From contig JAMXLG010000311.1 in the NCBI GenBank assembly GCA_024281135.1, positions 1 through 6,507 on the forward strand: DNA of 6,507 nucleotides. The letters run 5' to 3'. The translations under genes were made by a program, and so were the position numbers. Of this stretch, positions 1-4,985 are shown one piece after another. The DNA comes from Vulcanimicrobiia bacterium. GTDB lineage: Bacteria > Eremiobacterota > Eremiobacteria > Baltobacterales > Baltobacteraceae. The notes under the pieces were generated by a model, which saw only the letters and a list, made by a program, of their open reading frames with translations, had not been told where the DNA came from and did no database searches. Position 1 is the stretch's first letter. Every line of letters begins with the position of its first letter.

Positions 1-216
1 TTGAATACACCGGGCACGATCGATGCGGATTACCGCGGTCACGTCCAAGTACTTTTGATCAATCTTGGGAACGAAACGGCGGTCATCAAACGAGGCGATC
101 GCATCGCGCAGATGATCGTCTCGCCTGTGATGCGAGCGGAATTCACCGTCGTCGATGAGTTGCCGGATTCGGTTCGTGGCCACAACGGGTTCGGAAGCAC
201 GGGAGTCGCGTCGTGA
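1..216 (+). CDS. dut: dUTP diphosphatase (dUTPase), C-terminal fragment
   Basis: The 3' end of a trimeric dUTPase gene, cut by the window edge; the first visible codon (TTG) is an internal leucine and not a start. The family hydrolyses dUTP to dUMP and pyrophosphate in the cytosol, which keeps uracil out of DNA and supplies dUMP for thymidylate synthesis. The 71 visible residues carry three family motifs in order: GTIDADYRG (motif III, uracil/deoxyribose pocket) at about residues 5-13, GDRIAQM (motif IV) at about 32-38, and the flexible P-loop-like C-terminal arm [10 protein letters not shown] (motif V) at about 59-68, which closes over the phosphates. The catalytic Asp of motif III and the stacking Phe of motif V are both present. 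The stop codon overlaps the start of the next gene in a GTGA arrangement, so the two are probably co-transcribed and translationally coupled. The protein has a normal C-terminus for the family and no sign of decay. Confidence 0.96.
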   Translation: MNTPGTIDADYRGHVQVLLINLGNETAVIKRGDRIAQMIVSPVMRAEFTVVDELPDSVRGHNGFGSTGVAS

Positions 217-1196
217 AGGTCTATATCGTCGGGCGTGGAGCCGTCGGACAGTACTTGGGCGATCTTCTCACCTCGATCGGCGTCGAGGTCTCGTATGCAC
301 CTCGCGCGTTTGCCGACGTGAGACCTTTCCAGGCCGACGTCGCAATCGTCGCGGTCAAGGCCTATGATACCGAGTCGGCAATTGAGTCGCTGCGGCGCGC
401 AATTCCCGATCCGAAGAACACCGTCTTCGTCTCACCGCAAAACGGCGTTGGGAACGAAGATATGCTTGCGGCGGCGTTCGGCGCGGACAACATTGTCGCG
501 TCGGCGCTTACGGTGCCCGTCGGCCGCGATCGCGAAGGCCATGCCAATGCCACGCACGACGGCGGGCTCGCCTTTGCACCGGTTGGTTCCAGCGCGTTCA
601 ACTGGCTCGTTGCAACCTTCGCGAGCACAGGTTTGAAAGTCAAAGTGGTGGACGACTGGCGCGCGCTCAAGTGGAGCAAGCTCGCGCTCAACGTGGTCGC
701 GAACGCAAGCTGCGCGATTTTAAACGTCCTGCCGAACCGGCTCGTTCACTTCGAAAAAATTTTCACGCTCGAAATTCGGATGATTCGCGAGGTACGCGCC
801 GTGATGTCGGCAATGAACCTCACGCCACTCGACCTGCCGCGCTATCCTGTCAAAGCGCTCTTCGCTGCAGCATCTCTGCCTAGTCCCGTTGCGCGCCGTG
901 TCATGGCCGGACGTGTTGCGGGCGCGCGGGGAACGAAGCCGCCGTCCCTCTTGCTCGATTTGCGCCAAGGCAAGCCGCAGACGGAAGTCGATTTTCTGAA
1001 CGGGGCTGTTGCCGCTGCAGGGCGTCAGTACAACGTACCTACGCCGGTGAATGCGGTGTACGCGCGCGTGCTCGATGATATCGCGAACATGCCGCAGTTG
1101 TGGGCGAAGTATCGCGAACGCCCCGAGGCGCTCGTTGCAGAAGTGGAAGCGGAGATGCGGCGCGTCAAGGCGCTTACTCGCGGAGTTGCTCACTGA
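213..1196 (+). CDS. panE: Ketopantoate reductase family protein (2-dehydropantoate 2-reductase, PanE/ApbA type)
   Basis: The predicted product is a 327-residue NADPH-dependent reductase of the PanE/ApbA family, which reduces 2-dehydropantoate to pantoate in the pantothenate/CoA pathway. An N-terminal Rossmann fold shows GRGAVG (residues 7-12) for the cofactor, then VKAYDT with Lys49, and QNGVG (76-80) with Asn77. The C-terminal helical domain has WSKLALN and VVAN, giving Lys156, Asn160 and Asn164. This K-x3-N-x3-N spacing equals that of catalytic Lys176, Asn180 and Asn184 in the E. coli enzyme. TEVDFLNG follows with Glu258, the counterpart of the substrate-binding Glu. The GTG start at 213 is supported by GGGAG seven bases upstream (201-205) and a 4-nt overlap with dut. 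The segment between the second Rossmann strand and VKAYDT is about 20 residues shorter than in E. coli PanE, so a related 2-oxoacid substrate cannot be excluded. Confidence 0.88.
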   Translation: MKVYIVGRGAVGQYLGDLLTSIGVEVSYAPRAFADVRPFQADVAIVAVKAYDTESAIESLRRAIPDPKNTVFVSPQNGVGNEDMLAAAFGADNIVASALTVPVGRDREGHANATHDGGLAFAPVGSSAFNWLVATFASTGLKVKVVDDWRALKWSKLALNVVANASCAILNVLPNRLVHFEKIFTLEIRMIREVRAVMSAMNLTPLDLPRYPVKALFAAASLPSPVARRVMAGRVAGARGTKPPSLLLDLRQGKPQTEVDFLNGAVAAAGRQYNVPTPVNAVYARVLDDIANMPQLWAKYRERPEALVAEVEAEMRRVKALTRGVAH

Positions 1197-2044
1197 TGCG
1201 CGACCCGAACGTTCCTGAATCCCTCGAAGGGTGGTGGATTCTCCACCGCATGTTTGAGTTCGATCGACGCACGTGGGATGCGCTGCCGGAGAAACGGCGC
1301 GCGAAATACGCGTCGCATGCAACGGATCTCTTCGAACATTTACAGTCAGGAAACGACGGCGACGCTGCGCTCGCGCAGATCGTCGGCCACAAAGGCGATC
1401 TAATGCTCACGCATTACGCGCGCACCTACGAAGGGCTTCTTTACGCGCAAACGCTGGTCGATAAGCTTGAAGCGCGCGAGTATCTGGCGCCGCTCGGCTC
1501 GTACGTTTCGGTGCTCGAACTCGGAATGTACGACGCGACCGGAAAAATTCACGCCGAATTGCAGTCACGCGACTTGACGCCGCATTCGCCCGAGTGGATC
1601 GCCGCATTCGACGAACTCATTCGCAAACAAGCGGAGAGTCAGTACGTCGGGCCTCGCCTTTGGGCCAAGATTCCGCCTCGTCGCTACGTGTGCTTCTATC
1701 CGATGAACAAAAAGCGCGACGGTGCGGACAACTGGTTCATGCTACCGTTCAACGATCGAGCAAAGCTCATGACGGAGCACGGAAAAGTCGGGCGATCGTA
1801 CCATGGGCTCGTAACGCAGGTGATCTCTGGTTCGATCGGCTTTGACGACTACGAATGGGGCGTCGATCTGTACGCGGACGACCCGCTCGTCTTCAAGAAG
1901 TTGATCTATGAGATGCGCTTCGATGAAGCGAGTGCGCGATACGGGGAATTCGGGCCGTTCTGGAGCGGTGTGCAATTCTCTCCGGAAGAACTACGCGTCT
2001 TTTTGGACGGCGATGCTGTTCCGGCGCTAGACGCGCCTACATAG
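1196..2044 (+). CDS. hemQ: Coproheme decarboxylase (HemQ/ChdC), chlorite dismutase family
   Basis: The predicted product is 282 residues. HemQ/ChdC oxidatively decarboxylates two propionates of Fe-coproporphyrin III with peroxide to give haem b, the last step of the coproporphyrin-dependent pathway in the cytosol. The sequence has the hallmark blocks YVCFYPMNKKR (164-174), LMTEHG (191-196), ISGSIGFDDYEWGV (210-223) and YEMRFDE (238-244). Aligned to S. aureus numbering, Tyr168 falls on the catalytic Tyr145, Lys172 on Lys149, His195 on the proximal ligand His172, Gln208 on Gln185 and Arg241 on Arg218, with no gap, so the active site looks complete. The N-terminal 100 residues form the usual divergent first half of the double ferredoxin-like fold. 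The ATG start shares one base with the preceding stop (TGATG), and GGAG lies 10 bases upstream; the reading frame is open further upstream, but that part only shadows the reductase gene. Chlorite dismutase activity is unlikely, because the coproheme-specific Tyr and Lys are present. Confidence 0.95.
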   Translation: MRDPNVPESLEGWWILHRMFEFDRRTWDALPEKRRAKYASHATDLFEHLQSGNDGDAALAQIVGHKGDLMLTHYARTYEGLLYAQTLVDKLEAREYLAPLGSYVSVLELGMYDATGKIHAELQSRDLTPHSPEWIAAFDELIRKQAESQYVGPRLWAKIPPRRYVCFYPMNKKRDGADNWFMLPFNDRAKLMTEHGKVGRSYHGLVTQVISGSIGFDDYEWGVDLYADDPLVFKKLIYEMRFDEASARYGEFGPFWSGVQFSPEELRVFLDGDAVPALDAPT

Positions 2045-2146
2045 TCGCTAAGCTAAGAATAAACGGGGTCGAAAGCCCCTAGTTCGATCAGGCAATCGCC
2101 GTGCGATTCGCTATTGATATTGCCCCAAGGCGGGAATTCTGTAGGT
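2045..2146. other. Intergenic gap between hemQ and the exported-protein gene
   Basis: This gap of about 100 bp holds a small hairpin, GGGG (2065-2068) with CCCC (2076-2079) and a C-GAAA-G tetraloop cap, but no T run after it, so it is not a convincing rho-independent terminator. No clear promoter hexamers are seen for the downstream gene. Confidence 0.4.
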
Positions 2147-2854
2147 GTGGACCTCGCACGAACAATTCCCGCATTGGCTACCGTCCTACTGGCTGTTGCC
2201 GGAGCGATTCCGGTAGGCGCCCACAATTCTGCGTTCGTTGCTGCGCGCGATCGCAACCCCTCGTTAAAAGCCTTTTCATTTCACGTTAGCGTCGCGATGC
2301 GAATGCAGACGTTCCCGTGGCTTCGCTTTAATCTCGATGGTGACGGGAACTATGAGCGCGGTCAGCGCTATGAGATAGATTTCACGCGCGTTCCCTTTTT
2401 TGCAAGCAACTTCAAAAAGGTCGATCTCTCGGCGTTGGATCCCACCATGTGGGAGAAGCAATTTTTCGTGCAGCTCATGGGACAAAAAGACGGAATGACC
2501 ATCTTCGAGCTGCGGCCGCGCAAGGTCGATCCGTCGGAAAAGAATCCGCTTGTTGCTGCGCTGGTTACGCTGGATGGAAACGACTCAACCCGCGACGTCG
2601 CGTTGCAATATACCTCGGGCACGATTCACATGAGCCTCAATCCCATACAGACGCAAGGTTTTCTCTTGCCTGAGAGTAGCGACGTAGACATAAAAATGCC
2701 GGGGCGAAACCTTTCAGCGCACGCGGACTTCACCGACTACACGATTCGGGAGACGATCGGGTACCGCAGACGCCACGCTACGGCCAGCAGATTTTCTGAA
2801 TTGTCGCGAGGATCGCGGGATCTACTTTCCCGCCCGGTGGAATCTCGTAGTTGA
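2147..2854 (+). CDS. Exported protein of unknown function, LolA/LolB-like fold suspected; C-terminus possibly altered
   Basis: No named family is recognised. With the GTG start chosen here the product is 235 residues and begins with a good Sec signal peptide: a short basic n-region (MDLARTIP), a hydrophobic core (ALATVLLAVAGAIP) and VGA before HNS. A TTG at 2114 in the same frame is possible but would add 11 unusual residues; neither start has an ideal ribosome binding site (AAGGCGGG at 2127-2134 is rather far). The mature part is rich in beta-type strands with aromatic and charged alternation (FPWLRFNLDGDGNYERGQRY, then MWEKQFFVQLMG), which recalls outer-membrane lipoprotein-sorting (LolA-like) or lipid-binding barrels; that is inference only. 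It has no cysteine and no lipobox. The last 35 or so residues after DFTDYTIR become rich in Arg and Ser, and the final 77 bp overlap the convergent gene. The original stop may have been lost by frameshift: one other frame closes at 2797-2799. Confidence 0.62.
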   Translation: MDLARTIPALATVLLAVAGAIPVGAHNSAFVAARDRNPSLKAFSFHVSVAMRMQTFPWLRFNLDGDGNYERGQRYEIDFTRVPFFASNFKKVDLSALDPTMWEKQFFVQLMGQKDGMTIFELRPRKVDPSEKNPLVAALVTLDGNDSTRDVALQYTSGTIHMSLNPIQTQGFLLPESSDVDIKMPGRNLSAHADFTDYTIRETIGYRRRHATASRFSELSRGSRDLLSRPVESRS

Positions 2855-3257
2855 TTAGCCCGGACGACTGCGTCCCGGGAATGAGCATCAAGAACGCCGG
2901 CGAGCCGTTCCCGAGCGGATCGTCGATCCGGTACGCGGGTTGCGTGTGATCGCACACTAAAACTTCCGTGACCTGCACGTTTGCGTTTGGACGTACCGAC
3001 GCGATGCCTTTTTCGAAGCGCGCTTTTACCGCATCGGCCGCATCGGCGCCGCGAATGTCGTCCGATACGCCGGTGACCGTCAGGCGAAGTTTCTGCGTTC
3101 CGTCAGGACTGCGCCACTCGTTGTAGTGACCGGACTGCGTGCGCTGCCATCCGGGCGGGATGTCGAGTTGCAGCGTTTGCTTTACCTGGGTCGCTGCAGG
3201 CGAAGGGCTTACTTGAGCGATGGACATTGATAGCGCTGCCGCGATGAAAACCTGCAT
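2778..3257 (-). CDS. Small exported protein of unknown function
   Basis: This is a hypothetical protein of 159 residues. The ATG at 3257 opens a hydrophobic leader (MQVFIAAALSMSIAQ) followed by SPSPAATQ, which would suit signal peptidase cleavage, although there is no basic residue before the core and no clear Shine-Dalgarno sequence. The reading frame stays open upstream to 3569, but that extension runs antisense through neither a signal nor any recognisable domain and overlaps the upstream gene, so the internal ATG is preferred. The mature part has LDIPPGWQR near its start and KICWP at its very end. It contains two cysteines, Cys102 and Cys157, which could form a disulfide outside the cytoplasm. 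LDIPPGW followed by a mixed alpha/beta segment is loosely like PsbP/DUF1795-type exported proteins, but I do not assign a family. It lies 76 bp downstream of the DUF1579-like gene on the same strand and is probably co-transcribed. Its last 77 bp overlap the convergent + strand gene. Confidence 0.68.
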   Translation of the reverse strand: MQVFIAAALSMSIAQVSPSPAATQVKQTLQLDIPPGWQRTQSGHYNEWRSPDGTQKLRLTVTGVSDDIRGADAADAVKARFEKGIASVRPNANVQVTEVLVCDHTQPAYRIDDPLGNGSPAFLMLIPGTQSSGLINYEIPPGGKVDPAILATIQKICWP

Positions 3258-3291
3258 TCGTCGGTGTTCGGCTCGAGAAACAGTAGTCCGC

Positions 3292-3327
3292 TCACGCGGC
3301 GCGACCGTCGAGTCATTCGAGACTGCG
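3292..3327 (-). repeat. Repeat copy C: degenerate comM 3'-end copy after the DUF1579-like gene
   Basis: On the - strand this reads as RSLE-stop-LDGRAA-stop. Against comM, Arg502 (CGC), Gly (GGT), the last Ala (GCG) and the stop (TGA) change without altering meaning; only CGG to TGA breaks the reading. It starts six bases after the stop of the DUF1579-like gene and in its frame. It matches copy B at 30 of 36 positions but copy A at only 26. Confidence 0.8.
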
Positions 3328-3333
3328 GCGGTG

Positions 3334-3825
3334 TCACGAGCGGCTACAAGTGCCCTTGAAATAGAACGCGGCGTCGGTGAAATGCGGATGCGCGGTAAAA
3401 GTGAACAAACTCTTGCCGACTCGAACGTATTCGGCGTGTCCGAGCCTTCCGTTGTCGGTGGCAACATCGGTCCATTGCTCGGTATTCCCAGTCCATGGCT
3501 TCGCAACTGATACGGACCATGTGCCGTCAAAATGCATTTGCGTTTGGATGTAGCGTCGCTTCTGCGCATCGTAGCTCATTGCCATGGTGAAGCTTGACGG
3601 CGTTTTCATCTCGCCTTGCGCAGGAACCGTAGCCCATTCTCTTAGGATGCCAGAGTCGATGCGATTGAAAACGGTATACTTGAGCGGCGAAGCGCCCTTT
3701 GGCGTCGCGACGCAAGACCACTTTCCCACGTAATACTGCATCGCGTCCATTCCAGGCACTGAAGCAAGCGCCGGCGATCCGAGAGCGACAATCATGGCTG
3801 CAGATAGCGTTAGTGTCAACCTCAA
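3334..3825 (-). CDS. Exported DUF1579-like protein (lipocalin-like barrel suspected)
   Basis: The product is 163 residues and starts with a clear signal peptide: MRLTLTLSAAMIVALGSPALA, cleaved before SVPG. The TTG start is decided by an excellent ribosome binding site (AAAGGTGG on this strand, + coordinates 3832-3839) six bases upstream. The mature part begins with MQYYVGKWSC, the pattern seen near the N-terminus of DUF1579-type and similar small barrel proteins. Alternating strands follow (MAMSYDAQKRRYIQTQMHFD, GTWSVSV, LFTFTAHPHF). It has exactly two cysteines, Cys38 and Cys160, at opposite ends, consistent with a disulfide closing a barrel. It probably acts in the periplasm or outside the cell; ligand and role are unknown. 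Seven bases after its stop lies the ACTCCG-less end of repeat copy C, whose comM-like reading is in the same frame as this gene. It heads a likely two-gene unit with the gene ending at 2778. Confidence 0.76.
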   Translation of the reverse strand: MRLTLTLSAAMIVALGSPALASVPGMDAMQYYVGKWSCVATPKGASPLKYTVFNRIDSGILREWATVPAQGEMKTPSSFTMAMSYDAQKRRYIQTQMHFDGTWSVSVAKPWTGNTEQWTDVATDNGRLGHAEYVRVGKSLFTFTAHPHFTDAAFYFKGTCSRS

Positions 3826-3831
3826 ACTAAC

Positions 3832-3839
3832 CCACCTTT
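3832..3839 (-). promoter_or_regulatory. Ribosome binding site that fixes the TTG start at 3825
   Basis: On the - strand this reads AAAGGTGG, a near-perfect match to the complement of the 16S rRNA 3' end, with six bases to the TTG. It makes the rare TTG start convincing, because translation from there gives a complete signal peptide. Confidence 0.8.
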
Positions 3840-3907
3840 CTGGAGCTGCATGACTCGCTTACCCGGCCCGCGCTGCGATTGTTTCACGGTTTGATGCGTC
3901 GCGATCG

Positions 3908-3943
3908 TTAGGCGGCGCGCCCGTCGAGCCGTTCTAAACTCAT
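3908..3943 (-). repeat. Repeat copy A: comM 3'-end copy after the TonB-C-like gene
   Basis: On the - strand this reads ATG AGT TTA GAA CGG, then CTC GAC GGG CGC GCC GCC TAA, i.e. MSLERLDGRAA-stop. Against comM the Leu (TTA for CTC) and the last Ala (GCC for GCA) change synonymously; only the first codon (ATG for CGG) differs in meaning. It begins in the stop codon of the TonB-C-like gene in an ATGA overlap, in another frame from that gene. Confidence 0.86.
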
Positions 3944-4347
3944 TCGAAACCAACGTCGATCAGATATGAACCGCCGACGTCCGCACAGTTTCTCACTTCC
4001 GGTTGATATTTACTGATCCGCGCTACGTGCAGGGCGGCATTATCCAGGACGAGGTTGCCGCTCGAATTCCAAATTGCGGCATTCGAAAGATCGCCGCTCG
4101 CGGTCAAAGTGATTTTGACGACGCTTGTACCGGAGATGCCCTGTGACGCAAGGACGGTCGGCGTGTCAGAGACCGGCGCGACCGACAGTACAGCGTCGCG
4201 ATGATCCACTGCACATGATGGTCTAGAGGCGAGCGGCGTCCTTTGATCTGCCCTGGTATTCGTCGTTAGGCTTGTTGAGAGCGATACTACCGAAGCGAGT
4301 ACGAAAAGCGTTCGTCTATATTTCGAACTAAAGCGAGTGATAAACAT
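3940..4347 (-). CDS. Exported TonB C-terminal-domain-like protein
   Basis: The predicted product is 135 residues. The N-terminus has a basic n-region (MFITRFSSKYRR) and a hydrophobic core (TLFVLASVVSLSTSL), acting as signal peptide or membrane anchor, cleaved perhaps near TRA-DQ. After a 30-residue linker, residues about 62-134 resemble the TonB C-terminal fold: SGTSVVKITLTASGDLSNA, then NSSGNLVLDNAALHVARISKYQPE and YLIDVGF. In that fold a strand with a small-residue turn precedes a helix of the AALxAxxxxxYxP type and a last beta strand. It lacks the proline-rich spacer of true TonB, so it is unlikely to energise receptors and is probably a stand-alone periplasmic domain. Two cysteines, Cys45 and Cys121, could pair. 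The ATG at 4347 is preferred; 28 more codons upstream are open but Cys-rich and unlike a leader. AGGAG lies 16 bases upstream, which is far. The stop codon touches repeat copy A. Confidence 0.74.
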   Translation of the reverse strand: MFITRFSSKYRRTLFVLASVVSLSTSLTTNTRADQRTPLASRPSCAVDHRDAVLSVAPVSDTPTVLASQGISGTSVVKITLTASGDLSNAAIWNSSGNLVLDNAALHVARISKYQPEVRNCADVGGSYLIDVGFE

Positions 4348-4495
4348 GAAAAACTTTAAGAACTCCTGTAACGAGAGGGATAGTAAGATTATGGTCGTTC
4401 GATGTTCGCGCCCACAGCAACAACCACACAATTATCCGAACAGTTGTAGACAATGTAGCGGTCCAGGAATGCAGGGTAGCTGAATGGATTCGGGT

Positions 4496-4501
4496 TATAA
4501 T
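4496..4501 (+). promoter_or_regulatory. -10 box (TATAAT) for the STAS-like gene
   Basis: This is a perfect TATAAT hexamer. Transcription would begin near 4508, giving a leader of about 11 bases that starts inside the Shine-Dalgarno sequence. No good -35 hexamer is seen 16-18 bases upstream (the sequence there is AGGGTA-like), so either an activator helps or the true transcription start differs. Confidence 0.5.
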
Positions 4502-4505
4502 TGGT

Positions 4506-4514
4506 GGGAGGTGA
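4506..4514 (+). promoter_or_regulatory. Strong ribosome binding site that fixes the ATG at 4519
   Basis: GTGGGAGGTGACAAAATG contains GGAGGTGA, an almost full anti-Shine-Dalgarno match, four bases before the ATG. This rules out the TTG at 4501 in the same frame, which would lie upstream of the site. Confidence 0.85.
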
Positions 4515-4518
4515 CAAA

Positions 4519-4941
4519 ATGGAAGCCACGACGCAAGTATACAGCGATCAGTTCTCGGAGTATTTTCGCGACCGCTCGCACGATGCGCTCGAATTACGTT
4601 GGTTGCCGTCAACAGAGTCGATGACGGAAGAGCAGTTTCGGGGTGGTCTCGAGCGCCTTGCCGGACTGCTGGAAAAAGATCATGCCGGAAACGTCCTCAT
4701 CGATGTCGTCAACTTCTCGTATCAGCCTGCGGCCGACAACGGTGCCTGGCGCGAGAAGAATATCATTCCGCGCTACAACGCAGCCGGCGTTAGCAAGTTC
4801 GCGTTCCTTTTGCCGCAGGCTGCGACGCAGACCGTCGAGCATGGGACGGCGCCGGCTCCCGAAGGAGCCGCGCGCTTTCCGACGGGGTATTTCAGCGCAC
4901 GCGAAGACGTGTTTTCATGGTTTGACGGCAAACCGATGTAG
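4519..4941 (+). CDS. STAS/SpoIIAA-like single-domain protein
   Basis: The product is 140 residues and has no signal peptide or membrane segment, so it is probably cytosolic. The layout fits the STAS/SpoIIAA-like superfamily: an early strand (LELRWLP), a helix (TEEQFRGGLERLAGLLEK), a core strand ending in a conserved loop (NVLIDVVNFSY, residues about 58-68), a second helix (AWREKNIIPRYNAAG), a strand (KFAFLLP) and a last segment, FPTGYFSAREDVFSWF. The ending of the type GYFxSREEALxWL is familiar from SpoIIAA-like proteins of unknown role. In true anti-sigma antagonists a phosphorylated Ser or Thr sits in the loop after the core strand; here Ser67 in NFSY is a candidate, but no kinase or sigma gene is nearby, so a partner-switching role is unproven. 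It has its own -10 box and an excellent ribosome binding site, and converges on comM with only 8 bp between stop codons. Confidence 0.72.
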   Translation: MEATTQVYSDQFSEYFRDRSHDALELRWLPSTESMTEEQFRGGLERLAGLLEKDHAGNVLIDVVNFSYQPAADNGAWREKNIIPRYNAAGVSKFAFLLPQAATQTVEHGTAPAPEGAARFPTGYFSAREDVFSWFDGKPM

Positions 4942-4949
4942 TGCGGCTT

Positions 4950-4985
4950 TTATGCGGCGCGCCCGTCGAGCCGTTCGAGACTCCG
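4950..4985 (-). repeat. Repeat copy B: 3' end of comM (RSLERLDGRAA-stop)
   Basis: These are the last 12 codons of comM. The copy shares 31 of 36 positions with copy A, including a 23-nt exact match (4954-4976), and 30 of 36 with copy C. Because it encodes the family-typical YRSLER ending and is closest to both others, it is the likely source. Confidence 0.88.

Larger units (their letters stand above)
4348..4518. promoter_or_regulatory. Divergent intergenic region with promoter elements
   Basis: This 171-bp gap separates two divergent genes and is visibly more AT-rich than its surroundings, as expected for promoters. It holds the TATAAT box for the + strand gene (4496-4501) and, for the - strand gene, a CATAAT (4388-4393 on the + strand reads ATTATG) with no convincing -35 partner. 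A small palindrome TTGTAGACAA (4444-4453) lies between them and could be an operator, but it is short and appears once. Confidence 0.5.

Noticed and set aside
720..1322. - strand reading frame of 200 codons opposite the reductase gene
   Set aside because: No recognisable domain, His/Arg-rich composition and fully antisense to a gene with conserved catalytic residues.
2065..2079. Possible rho-independent terminator after hemQ (GGGG...CCCC with GAAA cap)
   Set aside because: Only a four-pair stem plus a cap with a bulge, and no T-rich tract downstream.
3907..3913. GTTAGGC next to repeat copy A, matching the integron attC consensus GTTRRRY, with genes each followed by a repeat as in a cassette array
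   Set aside because: The other two copies lack the heptamer, no partner RYYYAAC site with the right spacing is seen, and there is no integron integrase; a 7-base degenerate match is expected by chance.
4444..4453. Palindrome TTGTAGACAA as an operator
   Set aside because: Too short and single to support a regulator site; kept only as a remark in the intergenic entry.
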